64,000 bases of DNA from Kosakonia oryzae (lineage in GTDB: Bacteria > Pseudomonadota > Gammaproteobacteria > Enterobacterales > Enterobacteriaceae). This document shows, piece by piece, positions 33,336-42,582 of this stretch. Under the pieces are notes generated by a model, which saw nothing but the letters and a program-made list of their open reading frames with translations, had not been told where the DNA came from and searched no databases. Position 1 is the stretch's first letter. Each line of letters starts with the position of its first letter. The stretch lies in the NCBI RefSeq assembly GCF_001658025.2, contig NZ_CP014007.2, forward strand, positions 2,728,001 through 2,792,000. Reading direction: 5' to 3'. Made by a program: the position numbers and the translations under genes.

Positions 33336-35210
33336 TCAGAACGCAAAGCAGCTACAGCCGAGCGCTCCCCAGAACGCGTTCTCATCGGATACCGGCATGG
33401 CATTGCCACGGGCGATATCGTGCTGATGAACGTGAACTCCGCACGGGCCGGAACAGTGATGAACACCCGCGGCCAGACCCACACGGGCCGCCTGCGGCGG
33501 TGCGCTACGATAATGACCCGGTACCTTGACCACTGGCGACCACTCTGGCACCACCGGAATAGCGGGCGGAGCCAGCGGACCAAACTGACCTGCGGCATAG
33601 ACAATATCGCCGCCCACTACCGTCAGTACCGACTCAATCCCTTTAATCTCCTCTTCCGGCACGCGGAAGTAGTCCTTGCTCAGAATGGCGAGATCCGCCA
33701 GTTGACCCGCTTTGATCTGGCCTTTTTTCCCCTGTTCGCTGGAGAACCAGGCGCTACCCTGCGTCCACAGCAGCAGGGCGGTATCGCGATCGAGGCGGGC
33801 GCTGTGATCGTACATCTGCATGCCGCCGACGGTACGGCCGGAAACCAGCCAGTAGAGCGCCGTCCACGGGTTGTAGCTCGCCACGCGGGTGGCGTCGGTG
33901 CCCAGACCAACCGGTACACCGTTTTCCAGCATTTTCGCCACCGGCGGCGTCTGTTTGGTGGCCTGCTGGCCGTAGCGCTCAGCGAAATATTCGCCCTGGA
34001 ACGCCATGCGGTGCTGAACGGCGATACCGCCGCCGAGCGCTTTTACACGTTCGATATTGGCTTCGGTAATGGTTTCCGCGTGATCAAAGAACCAGTGCAG
34101 GCCATTGAACGGGATCTCGCGGTTCACTTTTTCGAACACGTCGAGCATGCGGCTGATGGATTCGTTATAAGTCGCGTGCAGACGGAACGGCCAGCGGTGC
34201 TCAACCAGATGACGCACCACGCGCTCCAGCTCCTCTTCCATTCCCGGCGCCAGATCCGGGCGCGGTTCGAGGAAATCTTCAAAATCCGCCGCCGAGAAGA
34301 CCAGCATTTCGCCCGCGCCGTTATGGCGGAAGAAATCGCTGCCCTGGCCCGGCGTCAGCATGTCGGTCCATTTCTCAAAATCTTCCAGTTCATGGCCGGG
34401 GCGCTGCGTAAACAGGTTGTAGGCGATGCGGATCGTCATCTGCTTTTTCTCATGCAGTTCGGCGATCACCGCGTAATCTTCCGGGTAGTTCTGGAAACCG
34501 CCGCCGGCATCAATGGCGCTGGTCAGCCCCAGACGGTTCAGCTCGCGCATAAACTGGCGGGTGGAGTTAACTTGCTGTTCCAGCGGCAATTTCGGCCCTT
34601 TGGCCAGCGTGGCGTAGAGGATCATCGCATTCGGGCGGGCAATCAGCATGCCGGTCGGATTACCGTTGCTGTCGCGCTGGATCTCGCCGCCCGGCGGGTT
34701 TGGCGTATCGCGGGTATAACCCACCACTTTCAGCGCCGCGCGGTTGAGCAGGGCGCGATCGTAGAGGTGCAGAATAAAGACCGGGGTATCAGGCGCAGCT
34801 TCGTTGATTTCATCCAGCGTCGGCATACGGCGCTCCGCAAACTGGAACTCTGTCCAGCCGCCCACTACGCGCACCCACTGCGGCGACGGCGTGCGCAATG
34901 CCTGTTCTTTCAGCATACGTAACGCATCGGCCAGCGACGGAACGCCTTCCCAGCGCAGTTCGAGGTTGTAGTTAAGCCCGCCGCGAATCAGGTGCAGGTG
35001 CGAGTCGTTTAATCCGGGGATCGCCGTATGGCCGTGTAAATCGACAACTTTGGTGCCTTCGCCGCGGTATGCCATCACCTCGGCTTCACTGCCCACTTTA
35101 ACGAATTTTCCGTCACGGATGGCGACCGCGTCGGCGAGCGGGTTTTCGCGATCAACGGTGTGAAACTGGCCATTGAGCAATATCAGTTCTGCATGTGCGA
35201 GCAAATCCAT
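33336..35210 (-). CDS. amidohydrolase family protein, YtcJ-like (624 aa)
   Basis: A metal-dependent hydrolase of the Amidohydro_3 group. The metal ligands are visible: DSHLHL near residue 69, HATYNES, DHAETI, and the final Asp in LGTDATRVASYNPW. The enzyme is 60-80 residues longer than typical YtcJ at the C-terminus. That extension is rich in His and Cys (HHCSGPCGVHVHQHD and LGCSCFAF), a feature found in a subset of this family. It should cleave a C-N bond in a cyclic amide, imide or N-acyl compound. It is the first gene of the four-gene minus-strand set and divergent from the YcaC-like hydrolase. AGGAAG precedes the start. Confidence 0.9.
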   Translation of the reverse strand: MDLLAHAELILLNGQFHTVDRENPLADAVAIRDGKFVKVGSEAEVMAYRGEGTKVVDLHGHTAIPGLNDSHLHLIRGGLNYNLELRWEGVPSLADALRMLKEQALRTPSPQWVRVVGGWTEFQFAERRMPTLDEINEAAPDTPVFILHLYDRALLNRAALKVVGYTRDTPNPPGGEIQRDSNGNPTGMLIARPNAMILYATLAKGPKLPLEQQVNSTRQFMRELNRLGLTSAIDAGGGFQNYPEDYAVIAELHEKKQMTIRIAYNLFTQRPGHELEDFEKWTDMLTPGQGSDFFRHNGAGEMLVFSAADFEDFLEPRPDLAPGMEEELERVVRHLVEHRWPFRLHATYNESISRMLDVFEKVNREIPFNGLHWFFDHAETITEANIERVKALGGGIAVQHRMAFQGEYFAERYGQQATKQTPPVAKMLENGVPVGLGTDATRVASYNPWTALYWLVSGRTVGGMQMYDHSARLDRDTALLLWTQGSAWFSSEQGKKGQIKAGQLADLAILSKDYFRVPEEEIKGIESVLTVVGGDIVYAAGQFGPLAPPAIPVVPEWSPVVKVPGHYRSAPPQAARVGLAAGVHHCSGPCGVHVHQHDIARGNAMPVSDENAFWGALGCSCFAF

Positions 35211-35300
35211 ACTTCCTCCAGTCTGGCGGCCCTGTTGAGCCGATAAGCATCTGGAATGAATTATGTAAAGCGCGGCGGAGAAAAGACCAGTTGTACCAAA

Positions 35301-35329
35301 GTATAGGTATACGAAAGGATAGTTATACC
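35301..35329. promoter_or_regulatory. overlapping GTATAC-type inverted repeats in the divergent promoter
   Basis: GTATAGGTATAC (35301-35312) is GTATA/TATAC around two bases. Its right arm GGTATA also pairs with TATACC at 35324-35329 across 12 bases. They lie in the 234-bp region between the amidohydrolase and YcaC-like genes. They are candidate binding sites for the nearby FixJ-type regulator. No decisive consensus is known to me. Confidence 0.4.
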
Positions 35330-35444
35330 ATCAGATAATAGTCGGGCCGGGGGAGCGCAGCCTACCATGCAGCCACCGATAGCGAAGCCCTGTCGTTTGC
35401 TGTCTGAACGTAGCTCCAGCTCCTTTAACCTAATGGGTGTAAAT

Positions 35445-36131
35445 ATGACAACCTCAAAGCTTGAAGTCCTGACCCCGGCTAACTGTCAGTTAATCTTTAT
35501 CGATCACCAGCCTCAGATGGCCTTTGGCGTACAGTCCATTGACCGCCAGGTTCTGAAAAACAACACCGTTGCGCTGGCGAAAGCCGCCAAAGTGTTCAAC
35601 ATCCCGACCATCATCACCACCGTTGAAACCGAGAGTTTCTCCGGCAATACCTACCCGGAACTGCTGGATGTATTCCCGGAGAAGGACATTCTGGAACGTA
35701 CTTCTATGAACTCCTGGGACGATCAGAAAGTGCGTGACGCGCTGGCTGCCAACGGCAAACGCAAAGTGGTGGTCTCCGGCCTGTGGACCGAAGTGTGCAA
35801 CAACACCTTCTCCCTGTGCGCGATGCTGGAAGGCGATTACGAAATCTATATGGTGGCGGACGCCTCTGGCGGCACCTCAAAAGAAGCGCACGACTACGCA
35901 ATGCAGCGCATGATCCAGGCGGGCGTGATCCCGGTAACCTGGCAGCAGGTGATGCTGGAGTGGCAGCGCGACTGGGCGCACCGCGAAACCTATGACGCAG
36001 TGATGGCGATTGTCAAAGAGCACTCCGGCGCCTACGGCATGGGCGTGGATTACGCCTACACCATGGTGCATAAAGCGCCGTCCCGCGCCAAAGCGGGTCA
36101 CCGCACGCTGGCGCCGGTTCCGGCACGCTAA
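35445..36131 (+). CDS. isochorismatase-like hydrolase, YcaC-like (228 aa)
   Basis: A cysteine hydrolase of the isochorismatase superfamily. Asp in FIDHQPQMAFG, Lys in the NTVALAKAA/WDDQKVRDAL region and Cys in SGLWTEVCNNTFS make the D-K-C triad. Compared with E. coli YcaC (208 residues) it shares IPTIITTVETESF-like and DASGGTSKEAHDYAMQRMIQAG segments. YcaC-like proteins hydrolyse small amides or nicotinamide-type substrates; the true substrate is unknown. Upstream in-frame ATGs lack ribosome sites, so ATG 35445 is used, although its own site (GGGTG) is weak. It heads a plus-strand operon that continues through XapX, receiver and hybrid-kinase genes. Confidence 0.88.
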   Translation: MTTSKLEVLTPANCQLIFIDHQPQMAFGVQSIDRQVLKNNTVALAKAAKVFNIPTIITTVETESFSGNTYPELLDVFPEKDILERTSMNSWDDQKVRDALAANGKRKVVVSGLWTEVCNNTFSLCAMLEGDYEIYMVADASGGTSKEAHDYAMQRMIQAGVIPVTWQQVMLEWQRDWAHRETYDAVMAIVKEHSGAYGMGVDYAYTMVHKAPSRAKAGHRTLAPVPAR

Positions 36132-36188
36132 GCAGCACGCTGGCCGGTATTTGCCGGTCAGCATTTCCCTTTTCGGCAGGAGTTTGCC

Positions 36189-36359
36189 ATGAGTATCGGA
36201 CTGATTTCCTTTGCCGCAGGCGTGCTGATTGGCGTGATGTACGCGCTGCTGAAGGTACGTTCTCCTGCGCCGCCAGCGATTGCGCTGGTTGGGCTGCTCG
36301 GCATGCTGGTGGGTGAAGGGCTGATCGCCACGTTAATGACCCACACAATGGCGGGGTAA
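36189..36359 (+). CDS. XapX domain protein (56 aa)
   Basis: A two-span membrane protein of 56 residues: IGLISFAAGVLIGVMYALLK, then the XapX-type turn VRSPAPPAIALVGLLGMLVGE. XapX proteins are tiny membrane proteins of unknown function. AGGAG precedes ATG 36189 by seven bases. It lies 57 bases after the YcaC-like gene and four bases before a second XapX gene; the two share the segment VRSPAPP almost exactly. Confidence 0.9.
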   Translation: MSIGLISFAAGVLIGVMYALLKVRSPAPPAIALVGLLGMLVGEGLIATLMTHTMAG

Positions 36360-36363
36360 ACCC

Positions 36364-36630
36364 ATGAAAACCTGGATCGTTTCTCTCCTGGTCGGTCTTC
36401 TGGCTGGCGTTATTTATGCTTTACTGGGGGTTCGCTCACCCGCACCGCCGGTGGTTGCTCTACTCGGATTGTTCGGCATGCTGGTGGGGGAGCAACTCGT
36501 ACCGATAACCCGCCGTCTGCTGGCCCGACAGCCGCTGACTATGGCGTGGTTCCGCCATGAGTGTGTACCGAAAATTAGCGGTGCGCCGCAGCCTGAACCT
36601 CCAGACTCGCCGCCGCGCCAGGATACCTGA
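36364..36630 (+). CDS. XapX domain protein with soluble tail (88 aa)
   Basis: The first 45 residues repeat the XapX fold (SLLVGLLAGVIYALLGVRSP, then VVALLGLFGMLVGEQ). The remaining 40 residues are proline-rich and hydrophilic, ending PPDSPPRQDT. It starts four bases after the shorter XapX protein and lies 16 bases before the receiver gene. The tandem arrangement suggests duplication, perhaps as a two-subunit membrane element. Confidence 0.88.
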   Translation: MKTWIVSLLVGLLAGVIYALLGVRSPAPPVVALLGLFGMLVGEQLVPITRRLLARQPLTMAWFRHECVPKISGAPQPEPPDSPPRQDT

Positions 36631-36646
36631 GGCCAGAGGAAATCGC

Positions 36647-37033
36647 ATGACGCAACCCCGGCGTATTGCCATTGTTGATGATGAACCTTCCGTCCGTAGC
36701 GGACTGAGTAATTTGCTGCAATCGGAGGGCTACGCCACGATAGCATTTCCCTCGGCGGAAGCGTTTCTCAACGACGGCCCGGCGCGGCCTGCGATTGCGC
36801 TGGTGATCGCGGATCTCAAACTGAAAGGCATGAGCGGCGCAATGATGTTTGAGAGATTGCAGCTTAGCCCGGCACCGCCGCCGGTGATCTTTATCTCCGG
36901 CCACGACGACGAAACCTGGCAACGGTACGCGGGCAAACCCGGTGCCGTTGCTTTTTTGCGCAAACCCATCGATATCGATATCCTCCTTGAATATGTTCAG
37001 CGTGTGCTGAGCAACAGTGAGGATAATCCATGA
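36647..37033 (+). CDS. stand-alone receiver-domain response regulator (128 aa)
   Basis: A single CheY-like receiver. The acidic pocket is VDDE, the phospho-acceptor Asp lies in VIADLKLKGMSG, the Thr/Ser position in FISGHDD, and the invariant Lys in FLRKPIDID. There is no output domain. ATG 36647 is preceded by AGAGGA and is preferred over the longer upstream frame. Its stop overlaps the start of the giant kinase gene by four bases, implying co-translation. It may act as a phosphate relay or sink for the histidine kinase module. Confidence 0.92.
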   Translation: MTQPRRIAIVDDEPSVRSGLSNLLQSEGYATIAFPSAEAFLNDGPARPAIALVIADLKLKGMSGAMMFERLQLSPAPPPVIFISGHDDETWQRYAGKPGAVAFLRKPIDIDILLEYVQRVLSNSEDNP

Positions 37034-40000
37034 GCGACGCTTCACCTCTTCCGTTGTGGCCGGAAACCGGAGAACACAACGCTGGACAGCCTTTTACTGT
37101 GCAGGATGACGCCATCTATACGCCGCTGGCGCAGGAAGGATGCATAGCCTGGATGAATGCCCATTACCCGTGGGCCAGTGACGCCTTTATCCTTGCCACC
37201 GCCGTCAGCGACGAAGCCGAACCGCGCGCCAGCCAGTTGCTGAAAAATGAGCTGGCGCTGCGCGCGCAACTGGAGAGTAGCTGGGCGGTCACGCCCGTCG
37301 CCAGCGCGCAATATCATGGCCGTTTCGCGCTGGTCTATCCGGCATTTGCTTTTGAAACGCTCACCCGGATGATCGCTCTGCCAATGGCCTCCATCGCCAG
37401 TTGGCTGGCGCTGGCCTTACGTATCTGCGCGCCGCTGCGCCAGATGCATCGCCGCAATCTCATTCACGGCGATATCAAGCCGGGAAACATTTTTCTCAGC
37501 GGGGAGCGCTGCCGTCTCGGCGGATTTGGCCTTGCCACCAGCAGCAGTGAAGCGCAGGCGCAAAACTGGCTGCCGCTTTCCGGCGGCACGCTGGCGTATA
37601 TGTCACCGGAACACACCACCCGCACCCATCATGCCGTTGACAGCCGCAGCGATCTCTACAGTCTGGGCATTGTTCTGTATGAATTACTGACCGGCGTGCT
37701 GCCGTTCGATCTGTCCGAAGGCGGGCAGGCAGAGTGGACGCTGCATCATATTGCCTCTGAACCTGCCGCGCCGCACAGCCTGCGGGAAGGGCTACCGCCG
37801 ATGCTGTCAACCATCCTGCTGAAGCTGCTGGCCAAATCGCCGGAGAAACGTTACCAGACCATCGATGGTCTGATCGCCGATCTGCGCCGCTGCCAGGCCA
37901 CGCTGACGCCGGAGCAGGGCATTCCGGCGTTTACGCCCGGTTTACAGGATCGTTCCCCGTCGCTGCATTTTGCCAATACGTTGTACCGTGCGCATCCGCA
38001 GGCGGGCGAGCTGGTTGCGGCGCTGGAAGAGGTCAACCACAGCGGCAAACAGATGCTGGTCACCCTTAGCGGCCCGTCCGGGATGGGTAAATCATCGCTG
38101 ATGGCCTCAGCGCTGAAACTGTTTCTGCAACGCCCGACGCTGATCGCGCTTGGCAAAGTGGAGCAGTACAGCGCGGTGCTGCCGCTTGGCGCGTTAACGG
38201 CAGCATTTCGCTCGCTGGCACTGCATTTACTGGGGTTGCCCGCCGAAGAGGTGGCGCGCTGGAAATCGCGGCTCTCCATCGCGCTGGCCGGGTATGAAGG
38301 GCTGGCGGTAAGTCTCGCGCCGGAACTGGGTCTGTTGCTGGAGAGTAAACCCGCGCCTTTCGTTGACAGCGTCACGCTGGATGCCCGCGCGCGCTTTAAT
38401 CATATGGTATTGCGCCTGGTGAGTGTGTTTGCCTCGCCCGGTTGCCCGCTGGTAATACTGATCGACAATCTGCACTGGATCGATGACGCCAGCCTGCAAC
38501 TGCTGGAGTATCTGTTGCAGCACAGCCACGCCTTGCCGCTGCTGATGGTGGTATCGCACCGCGATCTGCCGTCGCTCGGGGATGAGGAGTTTGCCGCCAC
38601 GCTCGCACGCCTGCGCAGCGTCGCCCGGCGAACGATGACGTGCGAGCCGCAACCGCTCTCCGCCAAAGCCGTGGCGCGCTGGTTGGCGATCGTTTTTCAG
38701 ACCCGCCCGGCATCGACCGTTGATCTGGCCAAACTGATCCATGAAAAAACCGGCGGTAATCCGCTGTTTGCCCATGAATTTTTTAAACGCATCGTTGAAG
38801 ACGGGCTGGTGAGTCATAACAGCTATCAGGGGCGCTGGCACTACGATCTGGCGGCGATTCGCGCCCGTTACTACAGTGAAAACGTCATTAGCCTGGTGCT
38901 GCAACAACTGGAACAGATGCCGGAGGAAACCCGTACGCTGCTTGCTCATCTGGCCTGTCTTGGCAGCGCAGGCGAAGTGTTACTGGCAAGCCGCATACTG
39001 GAGAGGACGCCTGGCGAGATACGTTTGCACCTGCACCCGGCAGTGTCCGTGCAGTTAATTACCCTCAACGCCGACGAATACGCCTTTACCCATGAGCGCA
39101 TTCAGCAGGCGGCAAGCGCCTTGCTGTCTTCGTCCGTGTGCCGTCAGTTACATCTGCGGGCCGCCAGCCTGCTGGCCGATGAAGCGCGACAAACCCCTGG
39201 TAACGAGATCCTGTTTCGCACCATCCACCATGTCACGGCGGCGATCGACAATATCCAGCCTGCGCCACAGCGGCAGAAGTTCAGCGAACTTTGCGCCCTT
39301 GCTGCCCGACAGGCCAGACGCAGCGGGGATTACGCTTCCGCGCTGGGCTATTTACAGACCGCACGCGCGCTCAGCGCCGACAGCGACGATCTCTTCGCGA
39401 TCGATTTACAGCGGGCAGAGTGCGAACTTCTGTTGGGCCATCTCGCTACCGCACGCGCATCGTGCGAAACGCTGCTGGCCTCGCCGGGCGGGCTGGTGGA
39501 AAAAGCCCATGCCGCCAGCGTACTGGCGGAAGTGCATATCCGCCGCTCCAGCTATTCACCAGCGCTCGACACCACGCTGAGCTGGCTCTCCGTGTTCGGT
39601 ATTCATATAAGCCGACAGCCGGACGATGCCGAGTGCGACGACGCCTGGCAGGAGATCTCCTCCCTTATTGGAACGCACCCCATCAGCACGTTTATGGCAT
39701 TGCCGCGCATGAACCACCGCGAAACGGATGTGCTGATGAACCTGTTGGGAAGCGCCAGTCTGTACGCCAGTTTTATCTGTCCTCGCCTGCATTTCCTGCT
39801 GCTCTGCCGGATACTGCAACTGACGCTGGAGCGCGGGCTGACGGGCGCATCCACCGTCGCGCTGGCGTGGTTTGGCGTCATGATCGGCGAGCGTTATGGC
39901 GAGTATGAGCAGGGCTTTCGCTACGGCACGCTGGCGCAGGACCTGGTCACGCGCCACGGTTTTCATGATTACGCCGCTAAAACTCTGGTGGCGCTGGGGC

Positions 40001-42582
40001 GCAGCAGCGTCTGGATCCAGCCGTTGTCGTATACCGTCCAGTGCGCCAAAAACTGTTTCACCGCTGCGGTTGCGCATGGCGATCTCACCATTGCCTGTTT
40101 CGCTTCCTTCCGTGAGGTCACCAACAGCCTGGTCTGCGGCGACCCGCTTGATGTGGTACTGAGTCATATAGAGCGCGGGCTGGCGTTCATACACGAGACG
40201 CGTTTTTCGGATATGGATACCATCCTGCTGTTACAACGTCACTTTGTTGAATACCTGCGAACACCCCAGCAGGTATTTAGCGGTAAAGCGGTGCTCCCGG
40301 AGTCTCTGCTACCGGCAACACCGCCGCCGCCCATGCTGTTCTGGTTCTGGCTTTATCGCGGAATGGCACACTTTTTTGCCGGGGAATATGCGCAGGCGGA
40401 AAGCAGCCTGCTGGAAGCGGGGCGCTTCGCCTGGGCCGCGCCCGGACACGTCAATCTGCTCGATTACCATCTCTACAGCGCGTTGTCGCTGTCGATGCAA
40501 CTGACACCGGATACCTTTTCCGCCGCGCACCGCCAGCGTCTTAATCAGCACTACAACCCGATCGCACGCTGGGCGCGACTCAATCCGTCGACCTTCAGCG
40601 ACAAAGAGGCGCTGCTGTACGCCGAGATCGTGCGGCTCGATGGGATGAACAGTATCGCCATTGGTCAGTATGAGAAAGCCATCAAGCTGTCGCGCGAAGC
40701 GGGCTTTAACCCGAGCAACGCGCTGGCGCACGAACTGGCCGGGCACTTTGCCCGCACCTGCGGTTATCCTACGATTGCCGATGCCTGGTTTCGCGGGGCA
40801 ATCGCCGCCTGGGGCCGCGTCGGCGCGCACGGCAAAGTGCGCCAGCTCGAACAGACGCACCCGCACCTTGTCGCGAAAGCGGCCAGCACGCCGTATGACA
40901 CCATTGCTTTTGCGCAAAATGATGAAATTCGCGATCTGCAAAGCATTATCAAGGCCTCACGCGCACTCTCCGAAGAGATCAATCTTGAGCGGCTGATCCA
41001 GATCCTGATGACCATGCTGCTGGAGCGGGCAGGTGCACAGCGCGGCCTGTTAATCCGCGTGCTGGATGACACTATCCCGTTGATTGAAGCCAGCGCGCAC
41101 ACCAGCAACGAAGGGGTGCGCGTACAGGTACTAAACGAAACGCCGCTGGCAACGGATTTACCGCTGTCGGTGCTGGCGGCGGTGATCCGCACCGGGCAGG
41201 AGATCCGCACCGGCAGGCCGGAAGAGTACAGCCCGTTCAGCCAGGATCCCTATCTGGTGACCTCTGGCGCGGCCGTAATGTGCGTGCCGATGTTTAAACA
41301 GGCTCGGCTGGTGGGGGCGCTCTATCTGGAAAATCGCCTGATGCCAGACGTGTTTACCGCCGGGCACTCCCGGGTGGTAAACCTGCTTGGCGCACATGCA
41401 GCGGTTTCGCTGGAAACGGCGCGTCTGTACGCCGAACTACTGGAGGAGAATATTCAGCGCCGCCGGGTGGAAAAAGAGCTGCGTGCCAGCCAGACCTCGT
41501 TGATGCTCGGCGAGCAGATTAGCCACACCGGAACCTGGCGCTGGGAGCTGGAGCAGGATCTGATGCATATGTCGGATGAGTATGCACGCATCCTGGGGCT
41601 ACCGGAGAAACGCAAGCTGATCTCGATGGCCGAGTTTCTCACCTATGTGCATCCTGACGACCACGCGCACATCAGTGCGCTGGTGACCCGCAGCGTCGCG
41701 CAGGGGTTAACCATGCAGGCGGAATTCCGTATTATCCGCGCCGACGGCGAGGTGCGTTATATTCTCGGCATTGGCGATCCGGTAGCGGCCAGCGGTGAAA
41801 CGGTGCATGAATACTTTGGCACCATTACCGATATCACCGCCCAACGGCAAAATGAAGATGCAGTACGCGTGGCGCAGGCCGAACTGGCGCGCGTTTCGCG
41901 GGCAACCACCGTCGGGCAACTCACCTCGTCAATTGCCCATGAGATTAACCAGCCGCTGATGTCAATTGTCTCCAATGCGGGTGCCAGCCTGCGCTGGCTT
42001 AACCGCGATCCGCTGCCGATTGAAAACATCCGTAGCGGGCTGGAGGAAATTATTAGTGAAGGGCAACGCGCAGGCGAGGTGATCCGCAGCCTGCAATCTC
42101 TGACGCGCCGCCAGCCGCCGGTGTTTGAACGCCTCGATCTGCACGCGCTGCTGCACCATATTCTGACCCTGTCGCGCAGCGAACTTGAGCGGCGGCATAT
42201 TGCTGTCGATTACCGGTTACAGGCCGCCAACAGCCTGTTTTGCGGCGACAGCGTGCAGATCCAGCAAGTGCTGTTGAACCTGGTGATGAATGCCATTGAA
42301 GCGATGGCCGAGGTGGATTCGCGCCCGCGGGTGCTGACGCTCAGCACGCAGAACCCGCAGCCGGGTGAACTGCTGTGCGCCATTGCCGATACCGGCAGCG
42401 GAATGGATGCCGAAGTGCAGGCCCGGCTGTTTGAATCGTTCTACACCACTAAAGCGCAGGGAATGGGGATGGGGCTGACCATCAGTTACACCATTATTGA
42501 ACGGCATCAGGGGAAACTGACCGCGCAGGCAAGAACGCCGTTTGGCAGTCTGTTCTCCTTTACCTTGCCCGCCAGCGATTAA
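37030..42582 (+). CDS. 1850-residue Ser/Thr kinase-like, AAA ATPase, GAF, PAS and histidine kinase hybrid
   Basis: Domains in order: a kinase-like domain at about residues 1-290, with catalytic loop HGDIKPGN (146-153) and DSRSDLYSLGIVLYELLTGVLPF; an ATPase module with Walker A GPSGMGKSS (about 347) and LVILIDNLHWID (about 473); a long helical repeat-like region; a GAF domain near 1315-1470; a PAS domain near 1490-1600; then HisKA with IAHEINQPL (His about 1637) and HATPase with NLVMNAIEAM, ADTGSGMD and GMGMGLTIS. Such trifunctional kinases occur in proteobacteria and cyanobacteria. The DFG Asp is replaced (RLGGFGLA) and no clear N-lobe Lys is seen, so Ser/Thr kinase activity is doubtful, while the histidine kinase appears intact. 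The partner regulators are encoded on either side. Confidence 0.92.
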   Translation: MSDASPLPLWPETGEHNAGQPFTVQDDAIYTPLAQEGCIAWMNAHYPWASDAFILATAVSDEAEPRASQLLKNELALRAQLESSWAVTPVASAQYHGRFALVYPAFAFETLTRMIALPMASIASWLALALRICAPLRQMHRRNLIHGDIKPGNIFLSGERCRLGGFGLATSSSEAQAQNWLPLSGGTLAYMSPEHTTRTHHAVDSRSDLYSLGIVLYELLTGVLPFDLSEGGQAEWTLHHIASEPAAPHSLREGLPPMLSTILLKLLAKSPEKRYQTIDGLIADLRRCQATLTPEQGIPAFTPGLQDRSPSLHFANTLYRAHPQAGELVAALEEVNHSGKQMLVTLSGPSGMGKSSLMASALKLFLQRPTLIALGKVEQYSAVLPLGALTAAFRSLALHLLGLPAEEVARWKSRLSIALAGYEGLAVSLAPELGLLLESKPAPFVDSVTLDARARFNHMVLRLVSVFASPGCPLVILIDNLHWIDDASLQLLEYLLQHSHALPLLMVVSHRDLPSLGDEEFAATLARLRSVARRTMTCEPQPLSAKAVARWLAIVFQTRPASTVDLAKLIHEKTGGNPLFAHEFFKRIVEDGLVSHNSYQGRWHYDLAAIRARYYSENVISLVLQQLEQMPEETRTLLAHLACLGSAGEVLLASRILERTPGEIRLHLHPAVSVQLITLNADEYAFTHERIQQAASALLSSSVCRQLHLRAASLLADEARQTPGNEILFRTIHHVTAAIDNIQPAPQRQKFSELCALAARQARRSGDYASALGYLQTARALSADSDDLFAIDLQRAECELLLGHLATARASCETLLASPGGLVEKAHAASVLAEVHIRRSSYSPALDTTLSWLSVFGIHISRQPDDAECDDAWQEISSLIGTHPISTFMALPRMNHRETDVLMNLLGSASLYASFICPRLHFLLLCRILQLTLERGLTGASTVALAWFGVMIGERYGEYEQGFRYGTLAQDLVTRHGFHDYAAKTLVALGRSSVWIQPLSYTVQCAKNCFTAAVAHGDLTIACFASFREVTNSLVCGDPLDVVLSHIERGLAFIHETRFSDMDTILLLQRHFVEYLRTPQQVFSGKAVLPESLLPATPPPPMLFWFWLYRGMAHFFAGEYAQAESSLLEAGRFAWAAPGHVNLLDYHLYSALSLSMQLTPDTFSAAHRQRLNQHYNPIARWARLNPSTFSDKEALLYAEIVRLDGMNSIAIGQYEKAIKLSREAGFNPSNALAHELAGHFARTCGYPTIADAWFRGAIAAWGRVGAHGKVRQLEQTHPHLVAKAASTPYDTIAFAQNDEIRDLQSIIKASRALSEEINLERLIQILMTMLLERAGAQRGLLIRVLDDTIPLIEASAHTSNEGVRVQVLNETPLATDLPLSVLAAVIRTGQEIRTGRPEEYSPFSQDPYLVTSGAAVMCVPMFKQARLVGALYLENRLMPDVFTAGHSRVVNLLGAHAAVSLETARLYAELLEENIQRRRVEKELRASQTSLMLGEQISHTGTWRWELEQDLMHMSDEYARILGLPEKRKLISMAEFLTYVHPDDHAHISALVTRSVAQGLTMQAEFRIIRADGEVRYILGIGDPVAASGETVHEYFGTITDITAQRQNEDAVRVAQAELARVSRATTVGQLTSSIAHEINQPLMSIVSNAGASLRWLNRDPLPIENIRSGLEEIISEGQRAGEVIRSLQSLTRRQPPVFERLDLHALLHHILTLSRSELERRHIAVDYRLQAANSLFCGDSVQIQQVLLNLVMNAIEAMAEVDSRPRVLTLSTQNPQPGELLCAIADTGSGMDAEVQARLFESFYTTKAQGMGMGLTISYTIIERHQGKLTAQARTPFGSLFSFTLPASD

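Noticed and set aside
33332-33604. N-terminal extension of the DoxX gene to 33604
   Set aside because: The extension is antisense-frame read-through of the amidohydrolase C-terminus; the DoxX match begins only at 33331.
33333-34922. Long plus-strand open frame of 529 codons
   Set aside because: It is antisense to the amidohydrolase gene, whose metal-ligand motifs are clear on the other strand.
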